Shown here: piece after piece, positions 7,809 to 15,751 of the stretch | Layout: each line of letters begins with the position of its first letter | How positions within the stretch are numbered: position 1 is the first letter of the stretch | Source of the DNA: an uncultured Bacilli bacterium | GTDB lineage: Bacteria > Bacillota_I > Bacilli_A > RF39 > UBA660 | Reading direction: 5' to 3' | Length of the DNA: 26,279 nt | NCBI GenBank assembly: GCA_934101495.1 | Contig: CAKORG010000014.1 | Coordinates: forward strand, 1 to 26,279 | Position numbers and translations under genes: made by a program | The notes under the pieces: generated by a model | Database searches by the model: none | The model's input: only the letters and a program-made list of their open reading frames with translations | What the model was told of the DNA's origin: nothing

Positions 7809-8324
7809 ATGATAGAAATAGTAAAAAATAAAAGTAATATAGGTGAAGAAGAAATAAATAATGTAATTACTAGAGTTAAAGCTTTAATTATAACTAGTGA
7901 CAATAAAATATTATTAGGTCATTCTTACTCAGAATATCAGTTTCCTGGAGGACATGTTGAAAATAATGAAGCATTACTTCCGGCTTTAAAAAGAGAGCTA
8001 GAAGAAGAAACAGGTCTTGTTTTTGATACAGAAAATTTAGAAGCTTTTGCTGTTTTAAAAAAATATTTTAAAGATTATCCAAGTAATAAAGTAAATACTA
8101 AATTATTAATTTATTATTATGTAATAAAGGATGATAGGGTACCTATTCTAAAAAATACAAATTATACTGATGAAGAGTTAGATGGTAACTTTAGTTTAAG
8201 ATATGTGCCACTTGATATTGTTAAGTGCGTGATAAATGATAATATTAATACTTGTGGTGATGTAGAAGGTATAGCGGAAGAAATGCTAGAAATACTTGAT
8301 TGTTTTTTCAAGATTAATGTATAA
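7809..8324 (+). CDS. Nudix hydrolase
   Basis: 171 residues with a complete Nudix box (G-x5-E-x7-REU-x-EE-x-GU): GGHVENNE, then ALLPALK, then RELEEETGL, at about residues 46-69. Nudix enzymes use Mg2+ to split nucleoside diphosphates linked to another moiety; the substrate cannot be read from the box. The N-terminal 16 residues precede the Nudix beta strand (VKALIITSDNKILLG). AGGTGA sits 6 nt before the ATG. A promoter-like pair TTGTAA (7763), 17 bp, TAGAAT (7786) would start RNA near 7798, inside the ribosome site, so either the leader is very short or the true promoter differs. The gene precedes sigG by 43 bp and may read into it. Confidence 0.9.
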   Translation: MIEIVKNKSNIGEEEINNVITRVKALIITSDNKILLGHSYSEYQFPGGHVENNEALLPALKRELEEETGLVFDTENLEAFAVLKKYFKDYPSNKVNTKLLIYYYVIKDDRVPILKNTNYTDEELDGNFSLRYVPLDIVKCVINDNINTCGDVEGIAEEMLEILDCFFKINV

Positions 8325-8349
8325 ATTATAAAAAAGTAAGCCATAAATA
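8319..8349 (+). promoter_or_regulatory. Possible SigF/SigG-type forespore promoter before sigG
   Basis: GTATA (8319-8323), exactly 16 bp, then GCCATAAATA (8340-8349), compared with the known Bacillus SigF consensus GywTA-N16-GgnrAnAnTw. The -35 overlaps the Nudix stop codon. Weakness: RNA would begin near 8356, at the ribosome site (8354-8360). Confidence 0.3.
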
Positions 8350-8367
8350 AGGGGAAAGGACTTAAAT

Positions 8368-9144
8368 ATGGCAAAATATAAAGTTGATATAACTGGTATT
8401 AATACAAGTGAAATAGAAGTTTTAAGTACTGAAGAAATGACTAATTTGTTTGCAGAATATCAAAGTGGTAACTTAGATGCTAAAGATAGACTTATAAATG
8501 GTAATTTAAAACTTGTTTTAAGTATTCTTAGAAATTTTAATAAAGGTAATGTTAATTTAGATGATTTATTTCAAGTTGGAGTTATTGGCCTTATTAAAGC
8601 AATTGATAATTTTGATTTATCTTATGGTCTTAAGTTATCTACGTATGCTGTGCCCCTAATTATCGGGGAAATAAAAAGATATATCAGAGATAATACTGCA
8701 GTTAGGGTAAGTAGAAGTACAAAAGATTTAGCATATCAAATTATTAAGTTTAAAGAAAAATATTTAAGTGATTATGGTATAGAACCCCCAGCATCAGTTA
8801 TTTCTAAAGAACTTGGAATCGATGAATATTTAATTGGTTATGCTATGGATGCTATGAAAGACCCAGCTTCAATATTTGAACCAATTTATAATGATGGTGG
8901 GGATACCATTTATTTATTTGATCAGCTCGCCGATACTAAAGATAAAAATAGTGATAAAGACATGATTATATCACTTAGAAGAGCTCTTTTAAAAATTAAA
9001 GAAAGAGAAAAAGATATATTACTTCAAAGGTTTATGATTGGTAAAACACAAATGGAAATTGCGGAGGAAATGGGAATTAGTCAAGCTCAAGTTTCAAGAC
9101 TTGAAAAAAGTGCCATTGTAAATGTTCGTAAATTAATTAAATAA
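8368..9144 (+). CDS. sigG: Forespore RNA polymerase sigma factor SigG
   Basis: 258 residues, the usual SigG length. The N terminus (MAKYKVDITGINTSEIEVLS) follows the pattern of Bacillus SigG (K-VEI-GV-TS-L-VL) rather than SigF. Region 2 (NGNLKLVLSILRNF, DDLFQVGVIGLIKAIDNFD, LSTYAVPLIIGEIKRYIRDN), region 3 (VRVSRSTKDLAY) and the region 4 helix-turn-helix (KTQMEIAEEMGISQAQVSRLEKSA) are all complete. FEPIYNDGGDTIYLFDQLAD is a further SigG-like match. SigG directs late forespore transcription, so the genome probably encodes endospore formation. In Bacillus the order is spoIIGA-sigE-sigG-ylmA-ylmC; here sigG keeps a ylmC-like gene downstream, but a Nudix gene stands where sigE would be. GAAAGGA lies 7 nt before the ATG. 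Confidence 0.92.
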   Translation: MAKYKVDITGINTSEIEVLSTEEMTNLFAEYQSGNLDAKDRLINGNLKLVLSILRNFNKGNVNLDDLFQVGVIGLIKAIDNFDLSYGLKLSTYAVPLIIGEIKRYIRDNTAVRVSRSTKDLAYQIIKFKEKYLSDYGIEPPASVISKELGIDEYLIGYAMDAMKDPASIFEPIYNDGGDTIYLFDQLADTKDKNSDKDMIISLRRALLKIKEREKDILLQRFMIGKTQMEIAEEMGISQAQVSRLEKSAIVNVRKLIK

Positions 9145-9170
9145 AGCATATAATTTAGTGGTGAACAAAA

Positions 9171-9392
9171 GTGTATTTAAGTGAACTTCAAAATAAAGAT
9201 ATAATTAGTGTAAAAACTGGTATAAATTTAGGTAGAATAGTTGATGCTGAGGTCGATAGTACAGGAAAAGTTATTACTTTAGTTGCTGAAAATAAAAAAT
9301 TATTTAGAAAAGTATTAAAAAATAGTGAGATTAGTTTTACTTTTGCAGATATAACAAAAATAGGTACAGATTGTATACTAGTAAATAAGTAA
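9171..9392 (+). CDS. YlmC/YmxH-family PRC-barrel protein
   Basis: 73 residues, matching the short single-domain YlmC/YmxH proteins found after sigG in spore formers: L-S-E-L-Q-N-K-D-I-I start, GINLGRIVDAEVD (the PRC-barrel G-x-x-x-G-x-I-x-D turn), and an end in DITKIGTDCILV (compare NIVKIGEDVILV in Bacillus YlmC). The start is GTG at 9171, with a modest GTGGTGA ribosome site at 9158-9164; no in-frame ATG is near. The biochemical role is not established. The neighbourhood with sigG supports the family call and suggests co-transcription. Confidence 0.8.
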   Translation: MYLSELQNKDIISVKTGINLGRIVDAEVDSTGKVITLVAENKKLFRKVLKNSEISFTFADITKIGTDCILVNK

Positions 9393-9407
9393 AAAATATG
9401 TTACAAT
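9379..9407 (+). promoter_or_regulatory. Extended -10 promoter, predicted to make a leaderless lspA message
   Basis: TGT followed by TACAAT (9402-9407) makes an extended -10; a weak -35 TAGTAA lies 17 bp upstream (9379-9384), inside the 3' end of the preceding gene. Seven nt after the -10 is position 9414, the A of the lspA ATG. Confidence 0.5.
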
Positions 9408-9413
9408 AATAGC

Positions 9414-9884
9414 ATGAAGAAAAAAAGTTTGATTATTGCTATTATTGTTTTTTTATTTGATATACTTATTAAATATATAATTGATAAGTCATTTTATTAT
9501 GGAATTTTAAAAAGCATTATTCCGGGATTTTTTTATTTAACTAAAGTTTATAACGATGGTGCTGCATGGAGTACTTTTGAAGGTGCTAGAATTTTACTAA
9601 TTGTAATTGCTATTATTTCCTTAGTATTTTTAATAATTTATCAAAAAGGTTTTAAAGAAAGTAAAAGAAATAGTGTTGCATTTGGTTTAGTTTATGGAGG
9701 ACTTTTAGGCAACTTGTGTGATAGAATTAGATTTGGTTATGTTATTGATTATTTGAAATTTTATATTGGGGGATATGAATTTCCAGTATTTAATTTAGCA
9801 GATACTGCGATAGTGGTAGGATTTATCCTTATTATATATGCAATTTATATGGGAGAAGATAAACATGGAAATAAAAGTAAATGA
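9414..9884 (+). CDS. lspA: Lipoprotein signal peptidase (signal peptidase II)
   Basis: 156 residues with four membrane helices. All family motifs are present: D16-x-x-IK in helix 1, YNDGAAWS (N47), GGLLGN100-LCD103-R, and VFN127-LAD130. The two Asp residues D103 and D130 match the catalytic pair known from Bacillus Lsp. The enzyme cleaves the signal peptide from diacylglyceryl-modified prolipoproteins in the membrane. No purine-rich ribosome site precedes the ATG at 9414; instead a promoter -10 lies 7 nt upstream, which suggests leaderless translation. The downstream rluD gene overlaps its 3' end by 20 nt, as in the lspA-rluD order common in Firmicutes. Confidence 0.96.
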   Translation: MKKKSLIIAIIVFLFDILIKYIIDKSFYYGILKSIIPGFFYLTKVYNDGAAWSTFEGARILLIVIAIISLVFLIIYQKGFKESKRNSVAFGLVYGGLLGNLCDRIRFGYVIDYLKFYIGGYEFPVFNLADTAIVVGFILIIYAIYMGEDKHGNKSK

Positions 9885-10746
9885 AAGTGATGTAAGAATT
9901 GATAAATATTTAGCTAGTGTAACAGATTATAGTAGAGAAACAATTACTAAAATGATTGAAGAAAGTTACATACTAGTAAATAATAAAACTATTAAACCAT
10001 CATATAAATTAAAAGAAAATGATGATATTTTAATAAAAGATGGTTTTGTTAAAGAAATGAATTTGGAAGCCACTAAAATGGATATTGATATTGTTTATGA
10101 AGATGAATATTTAATGGTTATCAATAAACCAAGTGGTTTAGTGGTGCATCCCGGAGCAGGAAACTTTAATAATACTTTGGTTAATGGTCTTCTTTACTAT
10201 AATAAAACTTTAAGTAAAGGGGAAAATTTTAGACCTGGAGTAGTTCATAGACTTGATAAAGATACCAGTGGTCTTATGTTGGTTGCTAAAGATGATAAAG
10301 CTCATGAAATACTTGCAGATGACTTTAAAAATAAAAGAATACATAGAGAATATATTGCTCTTTTAGATGGTGTTTTTCCTCAAGAAAAAGCTATAGTTGA
10401 TGCTCCGATTGGCAGAAGTAAAGAGTTCTTTGATAAAATGGAAGTAAGAAGCGATGGAAAAAAAGCAATTACCAATATTGAAGTTTTAAAAAAATATAAA
10501 GATTATACTTTAGTAAAGTTAGTACTTGAAACGGGTAGAACTCATCAAATCAGAGTACACCTATCTTATATAGGTTTTCCAGTTCATAATGATCCAGTTT
10601 ATTCAGGTAAAAAATGTACAGAATTTGGTCAATTTCTTCATTCTGCTTATTTAAAATTTAAGCATCCTATTACAGGGAAAATTTTAGAATTTGAAGCAAA
10701 GTTACCAGAAGAATTTGAAAACTTTATAAAAGATTTGGAAAAGTAG
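9865..10746 (+). CDS. rluD: 23S rRNA pseudouridine synthase, RluD family
   Basis: 293 residues. An N-terminal S4 RNA-binding domain (RIDKYLASVTDYSRETITKMI, about 11-65) is followed by the RluA/RluD catalytic core: DEYLMVINKPSGLVVHPG, then VVHRLDKDTSGL with the catalytic Asp at about 131, REYIALLDG, and the end motif GRTHQIRVHL. Members isomerise specific uridines in 23S rRNA helix 69. I place the start at 9865 (MEIKVNESDV), because GGGAGAAG at 9851-9858 gives correct spacing; the ATG at 9838 adds nine unrelated residues and has no ribosome site. It overlaps lspA by 20 nt. The 3' end overlaps a convergent gene by 23 nt. Which RluA-family paralogue this is cannot be certain. Confidence 0.93.
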   Translation: MEIKVNESDVRIDKYLASVTDYSRETITKMIEESYILVNNKTIKPSYKLKENDDILIKDGFVKEMNLEATKMDIDIVYEDEYLMVINKPSGLVVHPGAGNFNNTLVNGLLYYNKTLSKGENFRPGVVHRLDKDTSGLMLVAKDDKAHEILADDFKNKRIHREYIALLDGVFPQEKAIVDAPIGRSKEFFDKMEVRSDGKKAITNIEVLKKYKDYTLVKLVLETGRTHQIRVHLSYIGFPVHNDPVYSGKKCTEFGQFLHSAYLKFKHPITGKILEFEAKLPEEFENFIKDLEK

Positions 10747-11041
10747 AAATTAGAATATAAATATTCATAAATAAATATAAAATAGATGCAATTGGTAAAT
10801 AACCTAATATTCTTTTAAAATCATATAAAAGTAAAATAGTAAAAATTATAAGCAGAATAGAACTAATAAAAGAAAATAAATAATTTTTAAAATAAAATGT
10901 GAATAAACTTTGTGCAAATACAAGTAAATAATTAGTTAAGCTGGAAAAAATTAAGGCATCATCAAATAAATGAAAATTATTTATTTTAAGAAGAATACAA
11001 ACTATAAATATTAAGCTTACTATGTAAATAAAGATAAACAA
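10724..11041 (-). CDS. Small hydrophobic membrane protein, unknown
   Basis: 105 residues, almost entirely hydrophobic, with three or four membrane segments and only a few charged residues (around FDDA and YDFKR). I do not recognise a family. The start is most likely TTG at 11041: AGAGGTGAT lies directly upstream and matches in sequence and spacing the AAGGTGATAACATG of the VanY-like gene, while the GTG at 11050 lies inside that ribosome site. It is convergent with rluD and overlaps its last 23 nt, including the stop. It shares a divergent intergenic space with the rhomboid gene. Coding is supported by an uninterrupted frame with a good ribosome site, but no homology. Confidence 0.6.
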   Translation of the reverse strand: MFIFIYIVSLIFIVCILLKINNFHLFDDALIFSSLTNYLLVFAQSLFTFYFKNYLFSFISSILLIIFTILLLYDFKRILGYLPIASILYLFMNIYILISTFPNLL

Positions 11042-11053
11042 AGTTATCACCTC

Positions 11054-11082
11054 TTTACTAAATATATGATTTATTGTAAAAT
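11054..11082 (+). promoter_or_regulatory. Sigma-A-type promoter of the rhomboid gene
   Basis: TTTACT (11054-11059), 17-bp spacer, TAAAAT (11077-11082). RNA would begin near 11089, downstream of the ATG at 11086, which supports the start at 11107. Confidence 0.55.
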
Positions 11083-11106
11083 ATTATGACGAGGGAGATG
11101 GATTTA

Positions 11107-12267
11107 ATGCCTAATTTAACAATACGTAAAAGTGACCAGATTATGATGAGTTTAGTTCATTATTTTGTAACTAAAGAAAATTATGCTCCGATACATGTTC
11201 AAGGAGTTAAAGATGAAATTTGGTTAGAAAATTTAGATGGACCATATAGAATAATAAGAATAACTTGTAATTCCATTATAAATGAAGAACAATATAAATT
11301 TGATATATTTAAAATGAAACATGTTATGAGGCAAATAAAGAAAAAAACATTATCTTTTAAAGTAAATGCTTTAAATATTTGCTTGGATATTAGTAAAAAA
11401 GTAGATAAAGGTGATGTTAAAAATATAGAAACTATTGGAGTGGAAAGTCTTAATGATGTTAGAAGAAATCCTGATATAAACAAAGCTTTTCCAAGAATTA
11501 AAGATGAAATTTTAGAAACTAACGATGGACTAGATTTAATAATTAATGTAACTAATGATATAAATGAGAAAACTGAAGAAGAAAATAAGAAGTTTAATGA
11601 TGTATTTGCTCCGAAAAAAATAGTTTTTACAAATGTTATTAGTTTAATATGTTTAGTAATGTATTTTGTAATAGCTATTTATGGTGGTAATTTTATTAAC
11701 TTTGATGCCAATATTTTAGCTAAATTTGGTGCTAATAATATAATATTTGTTAAAAGTGGTGAAGTATGGAGATTACTTACCTGTGCATTCTTACATGTTG
11801 GTTTAATACACTTATTTGTAAATTTGTACTCTTTAAGAGTTATTGGACCAAGTGTTGAAGCATTAATTGGTAAATGGAAATTTATATTTATATATTTAGT
11901 AAGTAGTATAAGTGCTAGTTTGATGTCATTAGTTTTTACAGAAAGCAATATTGTGTCTGCTGGAGCTAGTGGAGCAATATTTGGTCTTATGGGAGCTTTG
12001 CTATATTTTGGTTATCATTACAGATTATATTTAAATGACGCTATAAAAACTCAAATTATACCTGTTATTGTCTTTAACTTACTTATTGGTTTTATGATTT
12101 CTGGTATTGATAATGGTGCTCATATTGGTGGTTTAGTAGGTGGTTATCTTGCCACAATGGCTATTGGAATTAAAAATAAATCTCATAAGAAAGACATGAT
12201 TAATGGATGGATTGTTTTAATTCTTTATTTAGTATTCTTAAGTTATATAGTATTTTTTGTAAAATAG
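11107..12267 (+). CDS. Rhomboid family intramembrane serine protease (GluP-like N-terminal domain)
   Basis: 386 residues. A soluble N-terminal domain (1-170) precedes six or seven membrane helices. Rhomboid motifs: W221-R, the H230-x4-H235-LFVN239 segment, G286-A-S288-G with the catalytic Ser, and NGAH339-IGGLVGGY with the catalytic His. These enzymes cut transmembrane helices within the bilayer. The N-terminal domain (MMSLVHYF at its start, then DEIWLENLDGPYRIIRI) resembles that of Bacillus GluP/YqgP, but the C-terminal TPR repeats of GluP are absent. I choose ATG 11107, with GAGGGAG 9 nt upstream; the ATG at 11086 lies before the predicted RNA start. Single-gene unit with its own terminator. 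Substrate unknown. Confidence 0.9.
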   Translation: MPNLTIRKSDQIMMSLVHYFVTKENYAPIHVQGVKDEIWLENLDGPYRIIRITCNSIINEEQYKFDIFKMKHVMRQIKKKTLSFKVNALNICLDISKKVDKGDVKNIETIGVESLNDVRRNPDINKAFPRIKDEILETNDGLDLIINVTNDINEKTEEENKKFNDVFAPKKIVFTNVISLICLVMYFVIAIYGGNFINFDANILAKFGANNIIFVKSGEVWRLLTCAFLHVGLIHLFVNLYSLRVIGPSVEALIGKWKFIFIYLVSSISASLMSLVFTESNIVSAGASGAIFGLMGALLYFGYHYRLYLNDAIKTQIIPVIVFNLLIGFMISGIDNGAHIGGLVGGYLATMAIGIKNKSHKKDMINGWIVLILYLVFLSYIVFFVK

Positions 12268-12299
12268 AAACGGAAGTTGATTTTCCGTTTTATTTTTTT
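12268..12299 (+). terminator. Terminator after the rhomboid gene
   Basis: Stem AAACGGAA / TTCCGTTT (12268-12275 with 12283-12290), loop GTTGATT, then TA and seven T (12293-12299). It starts at the base after the stop codon. Confidence 0.88.
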
Positions 12300-12327
12300 G
12301 AAAATTATAGCTTTTTCTTAATTAAAA

Positions 12328-12336
12328 TGGTATCAT
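12328..12336 (+). promoter_or_regulatory. Probable extended -10 promoter of polA-mutM-serpin
   Basis: TGG plus TATCAT (12331-12336) upstream of the polA ribosome site; the -35 is poor (TAGCTT at 12308). Confidence 0.4.
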
Positions 12337-12355
12337 ATATACAAGGGTGATAAGG

Positions 12356-14911
12356 ATGGTAAAAAAACTTATTTTAATAGATGGAAATAACTTAATGTTT
12401 AGAAGTTATTATGCAACTGCTTATACTGGCAATATGATGAAAAATTCTAAAGGAGTGCCAACTAATGCTTTATTTGGTTTTGTTTCAATGATGAATAAAA
12501 TTATCGCTGAAGAAAAACCTAGTTATATGGCTGTTGCTTTTGATATAGGTAAAAACTTTAGAAAAGAAGAATATGATTTTTATAAAGAAGGAAGAATAGA
12601 TACTCCAGAAGAATTAAAAATACAGATGCCAATTGCTAGAGATATACTTGATAAAATGGGAATTAAGCATTTTGAACTTGCTCCATATGAAGCTGATGAT
12701 ATCGTAGGCACTATTGTTAGAATGACTGAAGAAGATAAAGATTTTGCATCAGTTATAGTATCAAGTGATAAAGATTTACTTCAGTTAATTAGTGATGAAA
12801 CGGAAGTTAAACTTTTAAAACAGAGTGGCTTTATTAGATATGATCATGAAACTTTTGTCCAAGATTATGGTATTGAACCAATAAGAATGATTGATTTAAA
12901 AGCCTTGATGGGTGACTCATCTGATAACATACCTGGTGTAAAAGGTATCGGAGAAAAAACAGCTTTAAAATTATTGCAAGAGTATAAATCTTTAGAAAAT
13001 TTATATGATAATTTAGATAAAATAACTGGTAAAATTAAAGAAAAGTTAGAAAATGATAAAGAAATGGCTTTTATAAGTAAGAAAATAGCAACTATATATA
13101 GAGAAGTACCTTTAAATATAGTTCTGGAAGATTTAAAATATGAACAAAAAGTAACTAATGAATTAGTTGAACTTTTTAAAGATTTAGAATTCTTTTCATT
13201 TTTGAAAAATATTGAAGTTAAAAAAGAAGAAAAAACACTTGAATATAAAACTATAAATAGTATAAAAGATATTAAATTAGATGAAAAAATAGCAATTGAA
13301 ATAATACTTGATAATGAAAACTATCATATTGGGCATATACTGGGAATGGGTATAAGTGATAGTTTAAATAATTATTATGTTGACGGTGATGATGTAATAA
13401 GTGTTCTTGATGAAATTAAGTCTTTAGATGTAATAACTTATGATGCTAAGAAAGTGTTATGTAGCTCTAAAATAGATATAAATTTTATAGATGATTTAAT
13501 GATCGAAGCATATCTTTTAAATTTAAATATTAAAGATGATTTAGCATATTTAGCAAATCAAACAGAAGAGAATTTTCTATATTATGAAAATGTGAAAAAG
13601 GATAAATTTAATAATATAGAAATAGAAGCAATAAAAAGAAGCAGATTTATTTATGATAATAATGATGAATATAAGAAAAAGTTAGAAGAAAATAAAAGTA
13701 TGGATTTATATGAAAATATAGAAATGCCTTTAGTTAAAGTTCTAGCGGATATGGAAACTACTGGTATAATCTGTAGGGAAGATGTACTTAAGGATATGTC
13801 GTTAGAACTTGAAGTAAAACTTGAACTATTAACTAGAGAAATATATGAACTAGCAGGTATGGAATTTAATATTGGTAGTCCAAAACAACTCGGAGAAATT
13901 CTTTTTGAGAAATTAGAAATAGCTAAGGGCAAGAAAAATAAAACTGGTTATAAAACTGATGTTAAAGTTTTAGAAAAGTTGGTTGATAAACATCCAATCG
14001 TAGAAAAAATACTTGAATATAGAAATTTTGCTAAGCTTAAAAATACATATATTGAAGGATTAGCAAACTATATTTTAGATGATGGTAAAATACATACAAT
14101 TTATAAGCAAACTTTAACTAGAACAGGAAGACTTTCATCAACTGATCCAAATTTACAAAATATACCTGTAAGGGAAGAACTAGGAAGAAAAATAAGAAAA
14201 GCTTTTGTTCCAGAGAATGATTGTTTCTTAAGTAGTGACTATAGCCAAGTTGAATTAAGAGTTATGGCATCTTTATCTAAATGCCCAAGTTTAATTGAAG
14301 CATTTAATAATGATGAAGATATTCATACCCATGTAGCTAGTGAAGTATTTGGAGTACCTGAAGAAGCTGTAACAAAACAAATGAGAAGATGTGCTAAAGC
14401 CGTAATATTTGGCATAATTTATGGTATAAGTGGATTTGGTTTAGGTGAAAATTTACATATAACTAGGAAAGATGCTCAGGATTATATAGATAAATTCCAT
14501 GTACTTTATCCAGAAGTAAAAGAATATACAGATAAAAGGATAGAAGAAGCAAAAGAAACTGGTGGAGTTACAACTCTATTTGGTAGAAGAAGAGTAATTG
14601 AAGAGATTAATAATCCTAATTATTTAATTAAGCAAATGGGAGAAAGAATGGCAATGAATACACCAATTCAAGGTACTAGTGCTGATATTATGAAACTGGC
14701 CATGATAAAAGTTTATAATAGATTTAAAAATAATGGCATAACTAGTAAAATACTCCTTCAAGTACATGATGAAATAGTTATTGATTGTAAAAATGAAGAA
14801 CTTGATAAAATAAAGAAAATTGTTAAAGAAGAAATGGAGAATGTTTATAAACTAGATGTACCTTTAAAAGTAGAAATAGATACAGGTACTAATTGGTATG
14901 AAGCAAAGTGA
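12356..14911 (+). CDS. polA: DNA polymerase I
   Basis: 851 residues. The N-terminal 5'-3' exonuclease domain (1-290) has LILIDGNNLMFRSYYAT, EADDIVGT, SSDKDLLQL and DSSDNIPGVKGIGEKTA. The middle 3'-5' exonuclease domain lacks catalytic acids: the position of the usual D-x-E reads IAIEIILDNENY, as in the inactive domain of Geobacillus Pol I. The polymerase domain is complete: RTGRLSSTDPNLQNIP, motif A DYSQVELRVMASLS, motif B RRCAKAVIFGIIYG, motif C LLQVHDEIVID. Role: excision-repair synthesis and Okazaki primer removal. Start at ATG 12356; GTG 12347 lies inside the AAGGGTGA ribosome site. mutM follows by 9 nt, a repair operon order common in Firmicutes. Confidence 0.98.
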   Translation: MVKKLILIDGNNLMFRSYYATAYTGNMMKNSKGVPTNALFGFVSMMNKIIAEEKPSYMAVAFDIGKNFRKEEYDFYKEGRIDTPEELKIQMPIARDILDKMGIKHFELAPYEADDIVGTIVRMTEEDKDFASVIVSSDKDLLQLISDETEVKLLKQSGFIRYDHETFVQDYGIEPIRMIDLKALMGDSSDNIPGVKGIGEKTALKLLQEYKSLENLYDNLDKITGKIKEKLENDKEMAFISKKIATIYREVPLNIVLEDLKYEQKVTNELVELFKDLEFFSFLKNIEVKKEEKTLEYKTINSIKDIKLDEKIAIEIILDNENYHIGHILGMGISDSLNNYYVDGDDVISVLDEIKSLDVITYDAKKVLCSSKIDINFIDDLMIEAYLLNLNIKDDLAYLANQTEENFLYYENVKKDKFNNIEIEAIKRSRFIYDNNDEYKKKLEENKSMDLYENIEMPLVKVLADMETTGIICREDVLKDMSLELEVKLELLTREIYELAGMEFNIGSPKQLGEILFEKLEIAKGKKNKTGYKTDVKVLEKLVDKHPIVEKILEYRNFAKLKNTYIEGLANYILDDGKIHTIYKQTLTRTGRLSSTDPNLQNIPVREELGRKIRKAFVPENDCFLSSDYSQVELRVMASLSKCPSLIEAFNNDEDIHTHVASEVFGVPEEAVTKQMRRCAKAVIFGIIYGISGFGLGENLHITRKDAQDYIDKFHVLYPEVKEYTDKRIEEAKETGGVTTLFGRRRVIEEINNPNYLIKQMGERMAMNTPIQGTSADIMKLAMIKVYNRFKNNGITSKILLQVHDEIVIDCKNEELDKIKKIVKEEMENVYKLDVPLKVEIDTGTNWYEAK

Positions 14912-14920
14912 GGTAATAGT

Positions 14921-15739
14921 ATGCCAGAAATAGCAGAAGTAGAAACAGTTAGAAACACTTTGAAAAACATGATTTTAAATAAGAAAATCGTGGATGTAAA
15001 TATAATTTATCCGAAGATTATTGAAAGTGATATTAAAGATTTTAAAGATATTTTGATAGGTAGAAAATTTATTGATATTGATAGAATGGGTAAATGGCTT
15101 ATGTTTGATTTAAATGATTATTATTTGCTTAGTCATTTAAGAATGGAAGGTAAATATTTTGTAAAAAAAAGTACAGATGAAATAGTTAAACATGAACATA
15201 TAGTAATATCTTTTGAAGATGGAACAGATTTAAGATATCATGATACAAGAAAATTTGGTAGAATGAATTTAGTTAAAAAAAGTGATATTGATAAAGTGGA
15301 AGCCATAAAGAAACAAGGCATTGAAGCTAATAGTGATAAACTCACTAAAGAATATTTGTATGATAAGATACATAAAAAAAATATACCTATTAAAAGTTTA
15401 TTGTTAGACCAGACTATTATAAGTGGACTTGGTAACATTTATGCTAATGAAGTAATGTTTGATGCAAAGGTGAGTCCAAGTAGACTTGGTAAAGATATTA
15501 GTCTAGAAGAATGTGATTTAATAGTTAAAGCTAGTAAAAAAATAATTGATGCCGCAATAAAAGATGGAGGGACCACGATTAAAAGTTACACCTCATCATT
15601 AGGAGTTACAGGAAGATTTCAACAACATTTGATGGTTCATAAAAGGGAAGGCAATGAATGTAAAATATGTGGAACACTCATAGAAAATATTAAAATTGGT
15701 GGTAGAAGTACATACTTTTGTCCAAAGTGTCAAAAATAA
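14921..15739 (+). CDS. mutM: Formamidopyrimidine-DNA glycosylase (Fpg/MutM)
   Basis: 272 residues, the usual length. It begins M-PE-IAEVETV, giving the N-terminal Pro2 nucleophile and Glu3 after Met removal; IDRMGKWLMF carries the conserved Lys; the helix-two-turn-helix region reads LLLDQTIISGLGNIYANEVMF in two parts. The C-terminal zinc finger is complete: C247-x2-C250, then GGRSTYFC with R262, and C267-x2-C270. It removes 8-oxoguanine and formamidopyrimidines and nicks the abasic site. The ribosome site GTGAGGT overlaps the polA stop, so translation is probably coupled to polA. The serpin gene begins 12 nt later. The MPEIAEVE start differs from the common MPELPEVE but keeps both key residues. 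Confidence 0.97.
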   Translation: MPEIAEVETVRNTLKNMILNKKIVDVNIIYPKIIESDIKDFKDILIGRKFIDIDRMGKWLMFDLNDYYLLSHLRMEGKYFVKKSTDEIVKHEHIVISFEDGTDLRYHDTRKFGRMNLVKKSDIDKVEAIKKQGIEANSDKLTKEYLYDKIHKKNIPIKSLLLDQTIISGLGNIYANEVMFDAKVSPSRLGKDISLEECDLIVKASKKIIDAAIKDGGTTIKSYTSSLGVTGRFQQHLMVHKREGNECKICGTLIENIKIGGRSTYFCPKCQK

Positions 15740-15751
15740 GAAAGGATTTTT

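Noticed and set aside
9838..9864. Upstream ATG for rluD
   Set aside because: It lacks a ribosome site and adds residues unlike the family; 9865 has GGGAGAAG at proper spacing.
12347..12355. GTG start for polA
   Set aside because: It lies inside the ribosome site; ATG 12356 gives the family start MVKKLILIDGNN.
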